From contig LS997564.1 of assembly GCA_000469685.2 (NCBI GenBank), positions 9,388,591 to 9,452,590 of the forward strand: 64,000 nucleotides of DNA, in the 5' to 3' direction. A program made the position numbers and the translations under genes. The notes under the pieces are model-generated. The model saw nothing but the letters and a program-made list of their open reading frames with translations. It was not told the origin of the DNA and searched no databases. Shown in pieces: positions 1-10,444 of this stretch (the first letter of the stretch is position 1; each line of letters begins with the position of its first letter). The stretch comes from Haemonchus contortus. Lineage: Eukaryota > Nematoda > Chromadorea > Rhabditida > Trichostrongylidae.

Positions 1-699
1 GGAGGCTGTTTTTCTGGAATCGGGAATCAATTTATTCTTACTGTACTTTCACAAATGTCTCAGAGAGCGTGCAGTTTATTGTGTTACCCTTATACTTGTC
101 TGTTTGTTTTTTCACTTCCAATTTTCACCACCAAAAAAATGTGAGAGAGAAGGAATGAGATGAAAGAGAAACCAAAAGAGATTCCAATGATTGTAAGGTC
201 ATAAGTAATGGCTGAAATGAGTGAAATTGAAATTTTGAAATGAAATTTTGACTTTATTTCATATTTTAATATTTTTAGCGTTTAATTAATTAATATTTAT
301 TTTTAAGGTTTTTTAAAATTTCTTATTAATTTTAATTTTGAAATTCCGGAGACCAGGTCGTTTTTGGCCATCCCATACATTGTATCCTTTTTTTTTGAAG
401 AAATGTGAACACTCAGAATTTTTTTTGTAAAAACCTATAGGCTTTTTCAGTGGATATATGTTTTTTGTTAATATCATCTTTATTTATGACGTCCCAATCT
501 TACAATCAATTAATTATTTTCGTGTTTCCCAGGTGTTTACTTACTCTTGTGTTTGTAAACAACGCTTGCACAGTACCGGTAATCAAAGGCACCATTTTTC
601 AAATTGCATTTTGAGATGTAAGACATTCATGCACTGAAAGAGAGTGGGAAATTCAGTCGGGACATCGCACGGAACCGAAAATTCGAAACGGAAGTCCCT

Positions 700-930
700 C
701 AGAATTATTTTCTGGTGGAATAAAATGCAATGGACGCAAAACTTTACGGGCACCATATTTAATTCTACGGCATAACCTCAGTTGAATGTTCACATCCCAA
801 TCCCGTTACATATATCACGCGTCTGAAAAAAGTCTTGGGAAGAGTACACTGGGTGGGGAATGGGGTGATCGCCTTGCTGTGTTCCATCGCCAACAGGTAA
901 CGATCCATCCCTGCAGCCGGATTATTGTAA
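700..930. repeat. Diverged copy of repeat R3
   Basis: Resembles the element at 1912-2162 over much of its length: both have an ATGAAATGCAAT/ATAAAATGCAAT-like start, then GGCATA, a GCGTCTGA/CCGTCTGA segment followed by an A-rich stretch, and a right end with GCCGGATTA. The terminal inverted repeat is not intact in this copy. A short open frame at 786-896 that ends in CAG|gtaacg lies inside the repeat and is not called as an exon. Confidence 0.4.
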
Positions 931-1504
931 ATAATCGGTTTTTGTGTCAATCTTCTTTTCCATGGGAAACAGGACGAACGCTTTTTTGTACCTTTGTCTG
1001 TGCTCTATTGGTGGTATAGTAAAGTTTGGTCAATCCTTTTTCCAATTTTTTACATAGTTAAACATCTCGATTGCATCCTTCCTCCGTAGATCCGAAAAAG
1101 CCACATCCGTGGTTGAGAACCGCTCCAAGCCTACGGCATTTCCACCAGCTTTACAGAAGTTTTCTTTTTTTCACATTCGTGCTTACTATGCATAAATCCG
1201 TTCTTTATCTGGAATTGTTAACTTGAGGTAGCTAAATATCCCCAGAAAGCGGCAGTTTTATATGCTTGAACAAAGGGCAAAAGGCGATAGTTGACGGGCG
1301 CCTCACCCGAAAGTAAGATTTCCCAAAATACGGAAAAAGTAAAAGACCACAGAATTGTTTACTGGGAAGCAAATTCACACTTTATTGTTATGCAGGCGAT
1401 TTGAAAGCTGTCATTCGTTGGCATAAGAAGAGCAGAGTAGAACAGGCATGTTGAAGTAGGTCAGTACATTATAACTTACCATGAATTATCGACTCGAGGA
1501 TATC

Positions 1505-1565
1505 AACGCTCATGCCTTTCGCCCTCCACCCGTCGGCCAGCACAGGGTTCAAAGACCGGCCCTGG
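1505..1565 (-). repeat. tRNA-like SINE head fragment
   Basis: Read on the minus strand it contains GGTCTTTGAACCCTG, which resembles a pol III B box. No convincing A box or body follows, so it may be only a remnant. Confidence 0.25.
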
Positions 1566-1911
1566 TATACCGCATACTTTTTTTATAAATATACTCACTG
1601 TCCGAAGCACCGTTAACGTGTCCGAAGCACTAGCCTGGTACCATGTCCCAAAACTTTTGGATGTATTTGTATTGTATGTGATTCGCCTATCGCGATTGGT
1701 ACTCCGCAAACTATAAACGTAGCCAACGCGACTGAGTTGGCAACGTGTAGAGGCAATTAACGATCAGTCTCAGGTCCAAGTAGTGTGCCAGGCCTCTCAT
1801 TACGGTTCTTTGCTAAATTAGGGACCAAGCTGAAGGCTTGTTGCGAGGACATTCTTTCGATGATGGCCTTACGGTCGCGTTACCCACCAGGAACGAAAAT
1901 TCAGTACGGGT

Positions 1912-2162
1912 ACTCGGCTCCTACAGAGACTTCACGGTGAAATGAAATGCAATGTACACAGAATTCCACGAACGACATGTTCCCCTTCGCGGCATAGCCG
2001 TATTTGTATACACAAATATTCGCCCGTCTGATATCGGCCGCATCGAAAAAGGACCTTGAGCAAAGACACGGGGCGGTAGACTGGGTAGGCAAGGGGGTAA
2101 CATTGCATGACGAGCACTGGTTTGAGCGAGGACCCATAGCCGGATTACTGTAGGAGCCGAGT
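1912..2162. mobile_element. MITE-like element with 15-bp TIRs (R3)
   Basis: The left end ACTCGGCTCCTACAG (1912-1926) is the exact reverse complement of CTGTAGGAGCCGAGT (2148-2162). The roughly 250-bp span between has no coding capacity beyond short frames, as expected of a non-autonomous DNA transposon. A diverged copy sits 1.2 kb upstream. I see no clear target-site duplication, so the superfamily is not assigned. Confidence 0.55.
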
Positions 2163-2509
2163 GGCCTTGCTTAATTTTCTTTCCGTTTCTCCGTTACCTA
2201 GCCCTACTTGAGGTTGGCTTTTCCTCCCACCCTGTGTTGGAGTGAGCTTGATAAAAACTAAAAACTCCAGAAAACGAAATTTTCTCTCAAAGTTTCTTTT
2301 CTTATATCATTACCTAACCAATGTATGAAAATTAAACTAGCTCCAAATTTGCACCCTCTCTTACAATCTGATTAAAAGCTCTAAAACTGTGTAGACACCA
2401 CGCTCTGAAACTGTGTAGGAATTAAGAAGTTCGCATGATCTTTATAATGTATCCAAAAAGTTAGGTCCAAGACTTGAAAGAGTAATTTCTGCAGTCTCCG
2501 TTTTTATAG

Positions 2510-2620
2510 ACGCCTACGCAGCCGTATGTGAAACGAGCACGAGCTGGTGGCAGTAACCAAGCGGCTCCTCCGTCGGACAGCGTCGCACTGGCATTCCAGC
2601 AATTACAGTCAGCCAGTCAG
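2510..2620 (+). CDS. Gene A exon A1
   Basis: Acceptor tttttatag, donor CAG|gtgggc. The exon is 111 nt, phase 0 to 0, and encodes 37 residues including TPTQPYVKRARAGG. There is no in-frame ATG. Confidence 0.6.
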
Positions 2621-4665
2621 GTGGGCACTTCTTTCATAAGATCGCCATTATATTTGCAGTGCAGTCTCGTTGGTCAGTAGTGATGAACTTAGTAGTCAGT
2701 AGTGATGAACTTAGTAATCTTATAGGGATCTTTTCAACTAGTATATCAATCGAAAAGGAAGTCAATTTCAGGGGCGGAGCTGTTTTTCACTTGAAATTCA
2801 GTCCCATGCTATCCAAAATGCAATTACCGCATTTGATTTTCTTATAAATTCCTGACCTCTGCTAGGGTATGAAATTAGGGTCGAATGTATCATTATTATG
2901 AAGGGAGGGGTAAGTGGACTCAGTTTCATAGCACTGTTCACCATAAGAGAATAGTGCTAAATCCTAAAAATGCGAAAATAACGTTGAGAGCAAGGGGTCA
3001 ACCAGTTAAAACTTACCTGAATTTTGAGAACAACGGCCCCACGGCCAACCTCCCAATGCATGATTCTCCTAATTCGCTATTCTATACTGACCGGCAGACC
3101 GATGTTCACAGCTCGATTCTTTGTGGTTGCTGAATGTAAACTCCCTCATTCCCCGAGCTCTCGTTTTTGCAATCCCACGCTTGCCCATCGAGACGGTTCA
3201 GCGATCGTTCAACCATTGACAGTTGGTAACTATACAGCTGGATGAAGTAAATCGTAGGTACTCTATCCCATTACCCGTAGAAAGTCCGTTTTCACGACGA
3301 TGTCAAAGCGGTAATCTGAATTCAGCTGTAGCTAATTCAAACCGTTGACTCTGCAGTTCAAAGTTGTGGTACAAGTTAGCCTCTGAATCCATTTTTCGAA
3401 ATTCCGTTTCAGTTGGCGAATCCGTTTAACTTCCTTGAGAACTTACCAAAGTCAAGCGAAGTCATCAACATTTCGGCTGGTTATCCGGTAGAGGAGGAGG
3501 AACAAGAAAACGTCCATGAGGTGATTAAGCATTTCATTTCTCAGTGTTTTTGAACCGCTCAGGATTGCATTGCTGCAGAGCAACGCTCATGTTGTGTGAA
3601 AAGTGTTTTGTTATTATAAACAGGCATGCCATGTTCTATCAAATTGTTCGTAACTTCAGTGCTTCATGGATAGTGCAGCGGTAGAGAGCTGTAATTAAAA
3701 GTAGGCAGTTATTCTGCAGCAGATTTATCTTTTAATATGACACCGATCTACATATTTTCACTGATTTCTTGGTAAAGACTTTTATCCGGTGCAGCCGTTT
3801 GCATTCTTGCGTAGTTGTTAGCGATTCTGCGTTGTAGTTAGGTTTTTTCAGGTGGAGGGAGGTGGCTGGCTTTGTTTTTGCGCCTCCAATTTTTGATAGC
3901 GATTGTGTCATTATTGCTGCAAGGTGTGCAGAGCCAGTCGAGCATATATCATCTTTCTTTATTTAATCGGCGTTGATAATTTGAATTCTGGGCAGTGGTT
4001 TTAGTAGAAGTCATGAAGATGTTTCAGGAAATCCAAGCCGGATCGTCTGGAGGCTCACTGGCTGGCGATGCGGCTTCCCCACTTCGTGAAGATGCCGCCA
4101 CTAGCGGTGGCAGTCCGTCAGTAACATCAACAAATCAACTAAGCGCTTTTATGAATATGGCCACTAATCCGCTGATGTGGAATGCTATGCTGTAAGCAAA
4201 TTTTTGACTCATATTTATTGCGGCCTTCATTTGCTAGTTACCTTATCGAGAAAACTTGGTTGAGATCTGTCATGTCTTTTCGCTTCGTTTAAGCATACCG
4301 AGGAAGATGAGAAAATGCAAAAAAGTGTCTATTTATGAATTATTTGAGTTGTTTATGAATGCATTGGGTCACACTGCTGGAATTTACTCTTCTGCGCTTT
4401 GGAACGTAATACATTATTAACCTGACTCGCTCTTATCACTTCAGCTTTCGGTGATAGGGTCCTTATTATTGAATTTTTTTGTACTGTTGTAGTGTTTCTT
4501 TAATCTATTTTGGTCCATCTTTGAAATATTGCAATTTCTTGTCTATTTAAGGGTGAACACATCCACTCATGGCTCGGCTTTTTCTCTGAATGATGGACAG
4601 TGCGTTTCAATGCTTATGAAAATGGCTCTTGACCTTGATCTCACTCTGTCATATCACAAAAGAAG
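2510..4665 (+). CDS. Gene A, partial: uncharacterised nuclear-type protein, four exons
   Basis: Four exons join in phase: 2510-2620, 3413-3520, 4028-4191 and 4552-4665, giving 165 codons plus two bases with no stop. The 5' end is missing. The product begins with a basic KRAR patch that could be a nuclear localisation signal, then a Gln/Ser/Ala stretch, an acidic EEEEQE segment, a Ser/Gly/Ala-rich linker, a Met/Asn-rich hydrophobic stretch (NMATNPLMWNAML), and last a segment rich in Met, Leu and Asp. No domain is recognised. It may continue through the donor after 4665, or end at TAA 4667-4669 by read-through of that site; AATAAA signals occur at 5476 and 5516. The style resembles the linker regions of gene B, and the last exon loosely resembles the start of gene B's hAT-like region, but neither is proof of relationship. 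Exon structure is fairly sure, identity unknown. Confidence 0.6.
2673..2716 (+). repeat. 22-bp perfect tandem duplication
   Basis: Two exact copies of a 22-bp unit beginning GTCAGTAGTGATGAAC sit back to back (2673-2694 and 2695-2716) in the intron between A1 and A2. The lack of any mismatch suggests a recent slippage or repair event. Confidence 0.9.
3413..3520 (+). CDS. Gene A exon A2
   Basis: Acceptor ccgtttcag (a near-ideal nematode site), donor GAG|gtgatt. The exon is 108 nt, phase 0 to 0, and encodes 36 residues from LANPFNFLENLP to the acidic EEEEQENVHE. Confidence 0.65.
4028..4191 (+). CDS. Gene A exon A3
   Basis: The acceptor gatgtttcag is chosen because only it joins A2 in phase 0 without a stop; the AG at 3994-3995 would give the wrong phase. 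Donor CT|gtaagc. The exon is 164 nt and ends in phase 2. It encodes a Ser/Gly/Ala-rich linker and then NMATNPLMWNAM. Confidence 0.65.
4552..4665 (+). CDS. Gene A exon A4 (possibly terminal)
   Basis: Acceptor tctatttaag, entered in phase 2. The 114-nt frame includes NDGQCVSMLMKMALDLDLTL and ends KR with donor AAG|gtaagg. If not spliced, translation stops two codons later at TAA (4667-4669). I found no downstream exon that clearly accepts phase 2. Confidence 0.5.
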
Positions 4666-4669
4666 GTAA

Positions 4670-7600
4670 GGTTCATTATTCACAAGAACTCAGTTTTAGC
4701 GTTACATTTTCACGTACCATACGCAATGTGCAAAGAAGTAGGCTGTCAATACACTGCTGTAATTTGCAAAAGTATATTTCGTCAGGACCAGCTCTCTTTT
4801 AATCAGGAATTCTGGAATTTTTTTGTGGCCCAGTTTTCAAGCTTGATAGGTGGAATGAGAATAAGTCGTGTGGCAATTCAAAAATCGTTTCTTTACATGC
4901 ATTACGACATGTCAATTTGTTATGTGGATATAGCTGAAAAGTGAAAGCATCGATCAATATCGCAACACCGCTTTTCCAAGACCTAACAAAGAAAAATCAG
5001 CATAAAGCAAAAAAATCGATGAAAAAAATGAGATGGTCGATATCAGTAAGCTGGCTTTTTGAGATGCTCGCAGGTCTTCGCTTAGTTCTGGATATCCTAG
5101 ATGAAAGGCAATACTTTTTACCAAACTGGTTATATTCCTAGCCGATTGAGTTACGATGTGCCTACCGAGCGAGGACGCGGATCGTCTCGCTCTGAAGATT
5201 AATGTAGGACTTCTCTACATTTGAATAGGACTGTGCTGAACTTTAAATACAATGAAAATAGAACTGGCTTGCTCTTCAAAGCATGGATGAATCTCTGCAT
5301 ATTCTAGCATAGTATTCCACTTTCATTTCATTTCATTACAATTAATGAAAGGGAATAGTACTCGGTCAGATTACGTGAATGAACCGTGTAATCTTTGCCT
5401 ACCTAGGTCCTGGGTAACTAGCGATAAAGGAAAAGAACTCGACAAAAAATTATCACACTTAATGGAAGCTTCTATAATAAATTGTAAAGTGTTCCATTTG
5501 CCTTTTAATTCAACGAATAAATATGTTCAGAGGTGATATCGAGCTGTGCTTTGAGAGTAATCGAACAGCAGAGAAAAGCGGTGGGCGAGGCAAGGTTCTC
5601 TGTCTATCAGATATGGGCAGAGAGATAAGGTACAGGTGATAAAATGCTTCATGCTACTTTTTTTTAAATGTTCGATTTTATTTCTTTTGTAGAGGTTGGC
5701 GCTAGCGATTTAGCATTTTTTAGTAGAAATTGCTTTCAGAGTGATCGAGAGAGTAAATGGTACACCAACTGACACTGAAATGTGGACAAAAACCGATTTC
5801 AACCAATTTCATTGGGCGATTCGTGGCAAGTGCCAAAAGGTGCTGGTGAAGAGTTAGGATTTTGTGTCCGAAGCATCCTTCGTCAGCCTTCACTGATTCG
5901 TGCCAATACCATGCTTCATATTTCTTTATTGATTTCTTTCTTTTAAATGTTCATAATATCGAAATATCTCCCCTCACTTTCACATACTGCCTCCATACCG
6001 CCACCACCGCGTCCAACGCTTTTAATTCGATACCGTCTGCCTTTGTCCTCCGTCCAACGGACTGCATTCTTCCGTTTTCTGTTTCTCTTTCAAGATACGT
6101 CCTCTCCATCCAATTCATGTAGGAAAACTAAATATGGAGTTTTATTGTGATATTCTGATTTTAAGTTGTTTATACTACTGTCTCCAATATCCGGTTCCAT
6201 GTGATACATAATGTGTATTGATAGGTTTTCCAGTGTCCTCATCACCCCGTGGTTATCATTTCCGGCCTCCGTCCTGCCCGAATTCATGTGTTTGATGGGG
6301 TCAATGAAGACTTCCTGAGTGCCGATTGAAGCGGGTCATAGATTACTGTCATCGTCTTTTTTCTTTCTTTCCCCTCCTTGTCGTAATGTTCCTCATCCAT
6401 CTTTGCCGTTTTTAGGTGCTGATTATACTGATGACACCCGGCCGACTCTCTTTATTTTATATACGATTTCTTTGAATTTTAGTTACTGTAACCTATGTAT
6501 GTATATGAATTTGTTTGTCCGTGTGTCCTTGAGGGATGACATGATCCCTATGGAGACTATATACTAAGATGAATAAACTATATTTAAATTTCTATGTAAA
6601 TGAGCTTCAGCTGTAGTCCAAGGACTGATTCATATTCGGGTAGGATCAGTACGGCCCCATCGCTTCATGTACACTGAACTAGTCTGGATATACCATGGCT
6701 TGTATTGCAGTCGGCATAATGCCCGTTGGATGTATAGACGCTCAGCTGCTCATTGGAATTATAGACGAGAAATGGAGCACGAAAGTCTAGGTTAGTCAAA
6801 TCAAATATAGGCTCAAACACTTTCTTGGTTAGCACGTCGTTGTTTGCTTTCCTCCCGTACTCTTCGCTGAATCCTTTCATTAGCGTAACTCTGCCTAGAA
6901 GCTGTAGGAAGTGTTTAACTGATGTTTATTATAAAAAACTAACGCAGTTATTCTTCTCTCACGTGCCGCTCTTCACTACCTCTAGACTTGTTACCAGTTT
7001 TTGTCGGATAGATGTCAGATGAACCTGACAAAAAAAAGATAAGGGGCATAGAGGTAGTAAACAGTGGTACACGAGTATATAGTATGCGGAAAGTATTTGT
7101 CGAAAAATTCGCATTAGTCCACGTTTTTCCCCTCGTTTTTTGGAAGCTTTTACAGAGTTTTTATGAAAGGGCATTACCCACATGTGTACGCGTGGTGTAT
7201 CCGGCTACCTACCCCTGGCTTATTTCACCATTTGACAGTACTGCTTCACGAGCTCGCACCCAGCCACGCCGCTGCCAAAGCTCATCAAACTAACACTTCA
7301 AAGCCTCATGCAAGAAACCTAATGATGAGCCTCTCGCTGGAGGCAGGCGATATGGCTGGGCGACTAAGGACACTAGCGGAATAGCATTCATATAACGCAT
7401 CCATCCTGTAATTTGCCGCCACCTCAAGCCAGTTCAAAGACTACAGTTGTCACTAGTCTACGATCTTTTGAAATGGTGAAAAAGCTCTTTCAGCGGCTGC
7501 CCCATAAACTGAACGAAACGCTTGGACGTCTGCACTCACTTGCTATCCTAAAGACACACCTTTTGCCAGCCTGACACTGTCGTTAGTGGAATGAATAGTG

Positions 7601-7815
7601 TGCAATCTACATAAAGTCCACCCCCAATCCTGCCTGGTCTGAACGCAATGAAACACCGAAATCTTTCGTAAAAATTAAATCTCACCTTAGAGCCACTGCC
7701 TCATTTCATAACCCTGTATGTTGACACTTTGCCGCCGGCTCCGGAAAGCTAGTAGATGCACTGGAGCGCAGACGACTAGATTTCTGTGCAAGACATGGGA
7801 TCTGAAGCTGTAAGT
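4670..7815. other. No supported gene
   Basis: Downstream of gene A the sequence has only short frames. One at 4807-4941 begins after a tttaatcag acceptor, but its frame does not match the phase of exon A4. AATAAA motifs at 5476, 5516 and 6572 could serve as poly(A) signals. An imperfect fold-back lies at 6962-7073. Confidence 0.5.
6962..7073. repeat. Imperfect inverted repeat (fold-back)
   Basis: Two paired blocks are visible: ACTACCTCTA (6975-6984) with TAGAGGTAGT (7049-7058), and TTTTTGTC (6998-7005) with GACAAAAA (7027-7034). They are nested in the right order for one long hairpin with mismatches, and the CGTG/CACG edges also pair. It may be a degenerate fold-back MITE. Confidence 0.45.
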
Positions 7816-7821
7816 CGAGCA

Positions 7822-8095
7822 ACGTAGTGGCACACTCGCAAGTGACGCACTCCCTACATGCGTGGTGCACAGTTCGATTCCCCGGATCGATACTCGCTTA
7901 GGCCAACCAAGCCTTCCATCTCTTCAGGGTCGGTCATTTGGTAAAATATGCGTCTGGGAGCATAAAATGACTGACTTGTACATCGGCTGGCCAGCGCAAG
8001 TCGTTGTAAAGGTCACAAACCCGTTCAATACGTCACAAAAATTCTAAATGGAAGTCGAATGCGGCACCTTTTGGACGGGATCGGTCAGCGCTCAA
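7822..8095 (+). mobile_element. tRNA-derived SINE, family S1, plus strand
   Basis: The left end reads like a pol III promoter: an A-box-like GTAGTGGCACACTCGCAAGTG, shortened here to its core GTAGTGGCA, and a B-box-like AGTTCGATTCCC (7871-7882). A body with CTTAGGCCAACCAAGCCTTCC follows, and then a tail ending GACGGGATCGGTCAGCGC. Other copies in the window (17634, 23466, 33136, 58866) match it in the opposite orientation along the full length, which fixes the direction and approximate ends. Confidence 0.65.
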
Positions 8096-8099
8096 AATC

Positions 8100-10220
8100 A
8101 CTTTTCGTTGTTGTTTGAATCGAGGTAGATTGAAGCATCTTTGAGGCTACCTCAGAGCCACCAAGATTGTCGGAAGTTTTGTCTCTGAATGTTTCTGATC
8201 AATATTGTTTCGTTGTTGGAGATTGTTTCGTTCTTGAAAGCCAACCGTATCATCTCTCGCCCTACGCTCATCAGACCGGCTGCACCGAGAGTATAGAGAT
8301 AGGTACATTCTGGAATATGCTCGATGAGAAGATAGTTGAAGTGACATCGTAAGAAGCTATTATTGTTGCACTGATTTCAATGGGCACATCAGTCCGACGA
8401 CGGGTGCTTGTAAATGTCATAGTGGACTATGTGTTATGTCCATCGATAAAAACCAAGTCTTTGGGCACTCTGACTCGCATGATTTCACCATCGTGAGCAC
8501 AAATATCTCGGATACGTGATTCTCATTTCTTCACTTCCTCCAGTGAGCGAGCGACCGGGAGCGACGCTTGCCCGTTGTTTACAACCGAATCTCGGTCAAA
8601 ACCGCAGGACGAGTATTCATCCGCTCGCTCGCTCGCGGGCCAAATCGTGGACTATGGAAGCAACCAGCATGGAAGCAGCCAGCGGCAAAACCAAGACGCG
8701 AATCCCTCTGTTCTGGGCAGGTACCACGATCAAAGACTCCCTACAGATGCGAAAACTTTTAAGTATGATACGGTCGCCACGCAACATCGACCATTGATTT
8801 GTGCATTTGTAATGGGATAGCTTTATCAGAACAGAAACAAGTTGAAGGAAGAGCTCCAGTAAGAAGCGACTGTGATTACTCAAATCCAGCTACTGGCTGC
8901 CGAGACTGTCGAGGAAACATGAAAGGTGTTACCGAAGCGATGGCAGGCCTCGATTGCCAGCTCTTTGGCAAGGAATACTGGCAGAGCTTCTCAAATCAAG
9001 ATTCTACAAGACAGTAATACGATCAGAAGTGACTTATGATGTGGAGTGATAGCCTGTAAGCAGAAATTGAAGCAGGCCCCGGGTACTGGAAGCGGAAATT
9101 TTACGTTGGACGAATGGGATCACGCGGTTGGACAGTGTTCGCAACTACGCACAAAGGAACGTCTAGAAAGAGCCTCTAGTTTTACTATATTGAAGCGTCG
9201 CGTCCAGCTGTCTGTCATGAAAATCGATATCACTTGAAGTAACGCCTGGAGAGCTCCGATCAGGTATGGATGAGTTGAGCATAGGGTAAGAACAGCAAAG
9301 CGCATGTGAGCATCCGCCCCCAAGGGGCGAGTCATGTTCCGAAGGGACGTACCTTGAGTAAAACTTCCTAATTAGGTCTCGTGATAGTCCAGACGCCGGG
9401 GAAAATGAGCATTGATGAAAGATGGATGAACAAATGAAAAGCAGGAGATTCACCGTCGGTGGGAGGAGCGTTCTCGCAAGGGGCGGTACTTCCCACGTAC
9501 CGAAAACAAAATTGAAGGAGTGAGCCTTATTCGTGCGACACGCATAAGCTTAGCAAAGCTTCAACAGCGTACGATGGGCGGTGCCTCAATCCAAAGCTAC
9601 AATTAAGCACCCACAACTCTGCTTAAAAACGCTCTAGAACACGACAGAAGTGCACAGAGGCTCTAAATAGAAGTTGATTAATCCCCGAAATGGAAGGGGC
9701 ATGTGCGTTGAGATGGTCGGAGCTTTGATTGGAATCCTGTACGAGAACGTCCTTATCGTTCCGAAATCGCACTATATATGGAGTGCTCATCGTTACTTGA
9801 TACCTATGCAATCAACGGCATCACTCATTATATATGGAGAATTCGTTTCTTCTATCTACTGGTCCCGAAATTCGGTCTTGACATCGGTCTGAAGAAGTTT
9901 TGACATCTTTGGCGTGGTTGAGATTCTAGGCAAGATCAACAGAGCACATATGAGCTCGGGGGAACCCCTTTTTTAGGAGTGGACAGTCATCCCAATAGAC
10001 TGTGCAATGAAGAGAACTTCATGATTTTGTTCTGAAATGCTAACCCACCAGAAATTATGTGCAAATGAACGCCAATGATCAGACGAACGAGGTTATCCGC
10101 GGGAACCAAGCATTTAGGAACTTTCTGCATAGATCATAACCCACAAAGGCCCATAGCCAAATTTTGTGGGGGGTCGAGGTTATATCAAAAATTTCATCTC
10201 GGCATAATGTTTTCTTCGTT
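8100..10220. other. No supported gene
   Basis: I see no coding exon with good splice sites. A short inverted pair, GAGCGAGCG (8545-8553) and CGCTCGCTC (8622-8630), lies in a CpG-rich patch. The stretch 8500-9450 is richer in G and C than its surroundings and may be a decayed mobile element, but no family motif is legible. Confidence 0.4.
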
Positions 10221-10224
10221 GTGG

Positions 10225-10440
10225 TGCGGGCCCAACTGGTTACTGATAAAATGCGCGAAGCTCGCCTGCGATGGTACGGCCTTGTCCTGTGTGCGGACAA
10301 AAACAACGTGTGTGAAATCGGTCTCACGATCAGTTTCGGCGCGACCAGAGAACGGTCTGAGGTACCTGAGCTGGTCGGAGACCTTTCGTATGACCGTCTC
10401 TGCATTAATCCCCATTGCGTAATGTACCATTACGGGCGAG
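10225..10440 (+). pseudogene. RTE-like LINE reverse-transcriptase C-terminal remnant
   Basis: The frame opening at 10164 contains DKMREARLRWYGLVL, closely resembling the conserved segment near the end of RTE-class non-LTR reverse transcriptases in nematodes (a KMREARLRWYGHVLR-type motif followed by a segment with CKIGL). CEIGL follows here at the expected distance. Further on, the usual GRP-rich linker and tryptophan-rich end have decayed, so this is a fragment and not a working element. No 5' reverse-transcriptase or endonuclease part is nearby. Confidence 0.7.
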
Positions 10441-10444
10441 AGGG

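Larger units (their letters stand above)
1..2509. other. Upstream flank or intron of gene A
   Basis: No exon that I can support. The first 500 bases are AT-rich with runs of T and A. Two related short repeats (about 700-930 and 1912-2162) and a tRNA-like fragment (about 1505-1565) occupy part of it. Exon A1 at 2510 has no in-frame ATG, so either gene A begins before this window or an unrecognised 5' exon is hidden here. Confidence 0.5.

Noticed and set aside
786..896. Possible first exon of gene A (MFTSQSRYIYH... ending CAG|gtaacg, phase 0)
   Set aside because: It would join exon A1 in phase, but it lies inside a diverged copy of repeat R3 and has no other support.
4726..4944. Continuation of gene A in the frame containing EFWNFFVAQF
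   Set aside because: The acceptor at 4806 would have to be entered in phase 0, but exon A4 ends in phase 2.
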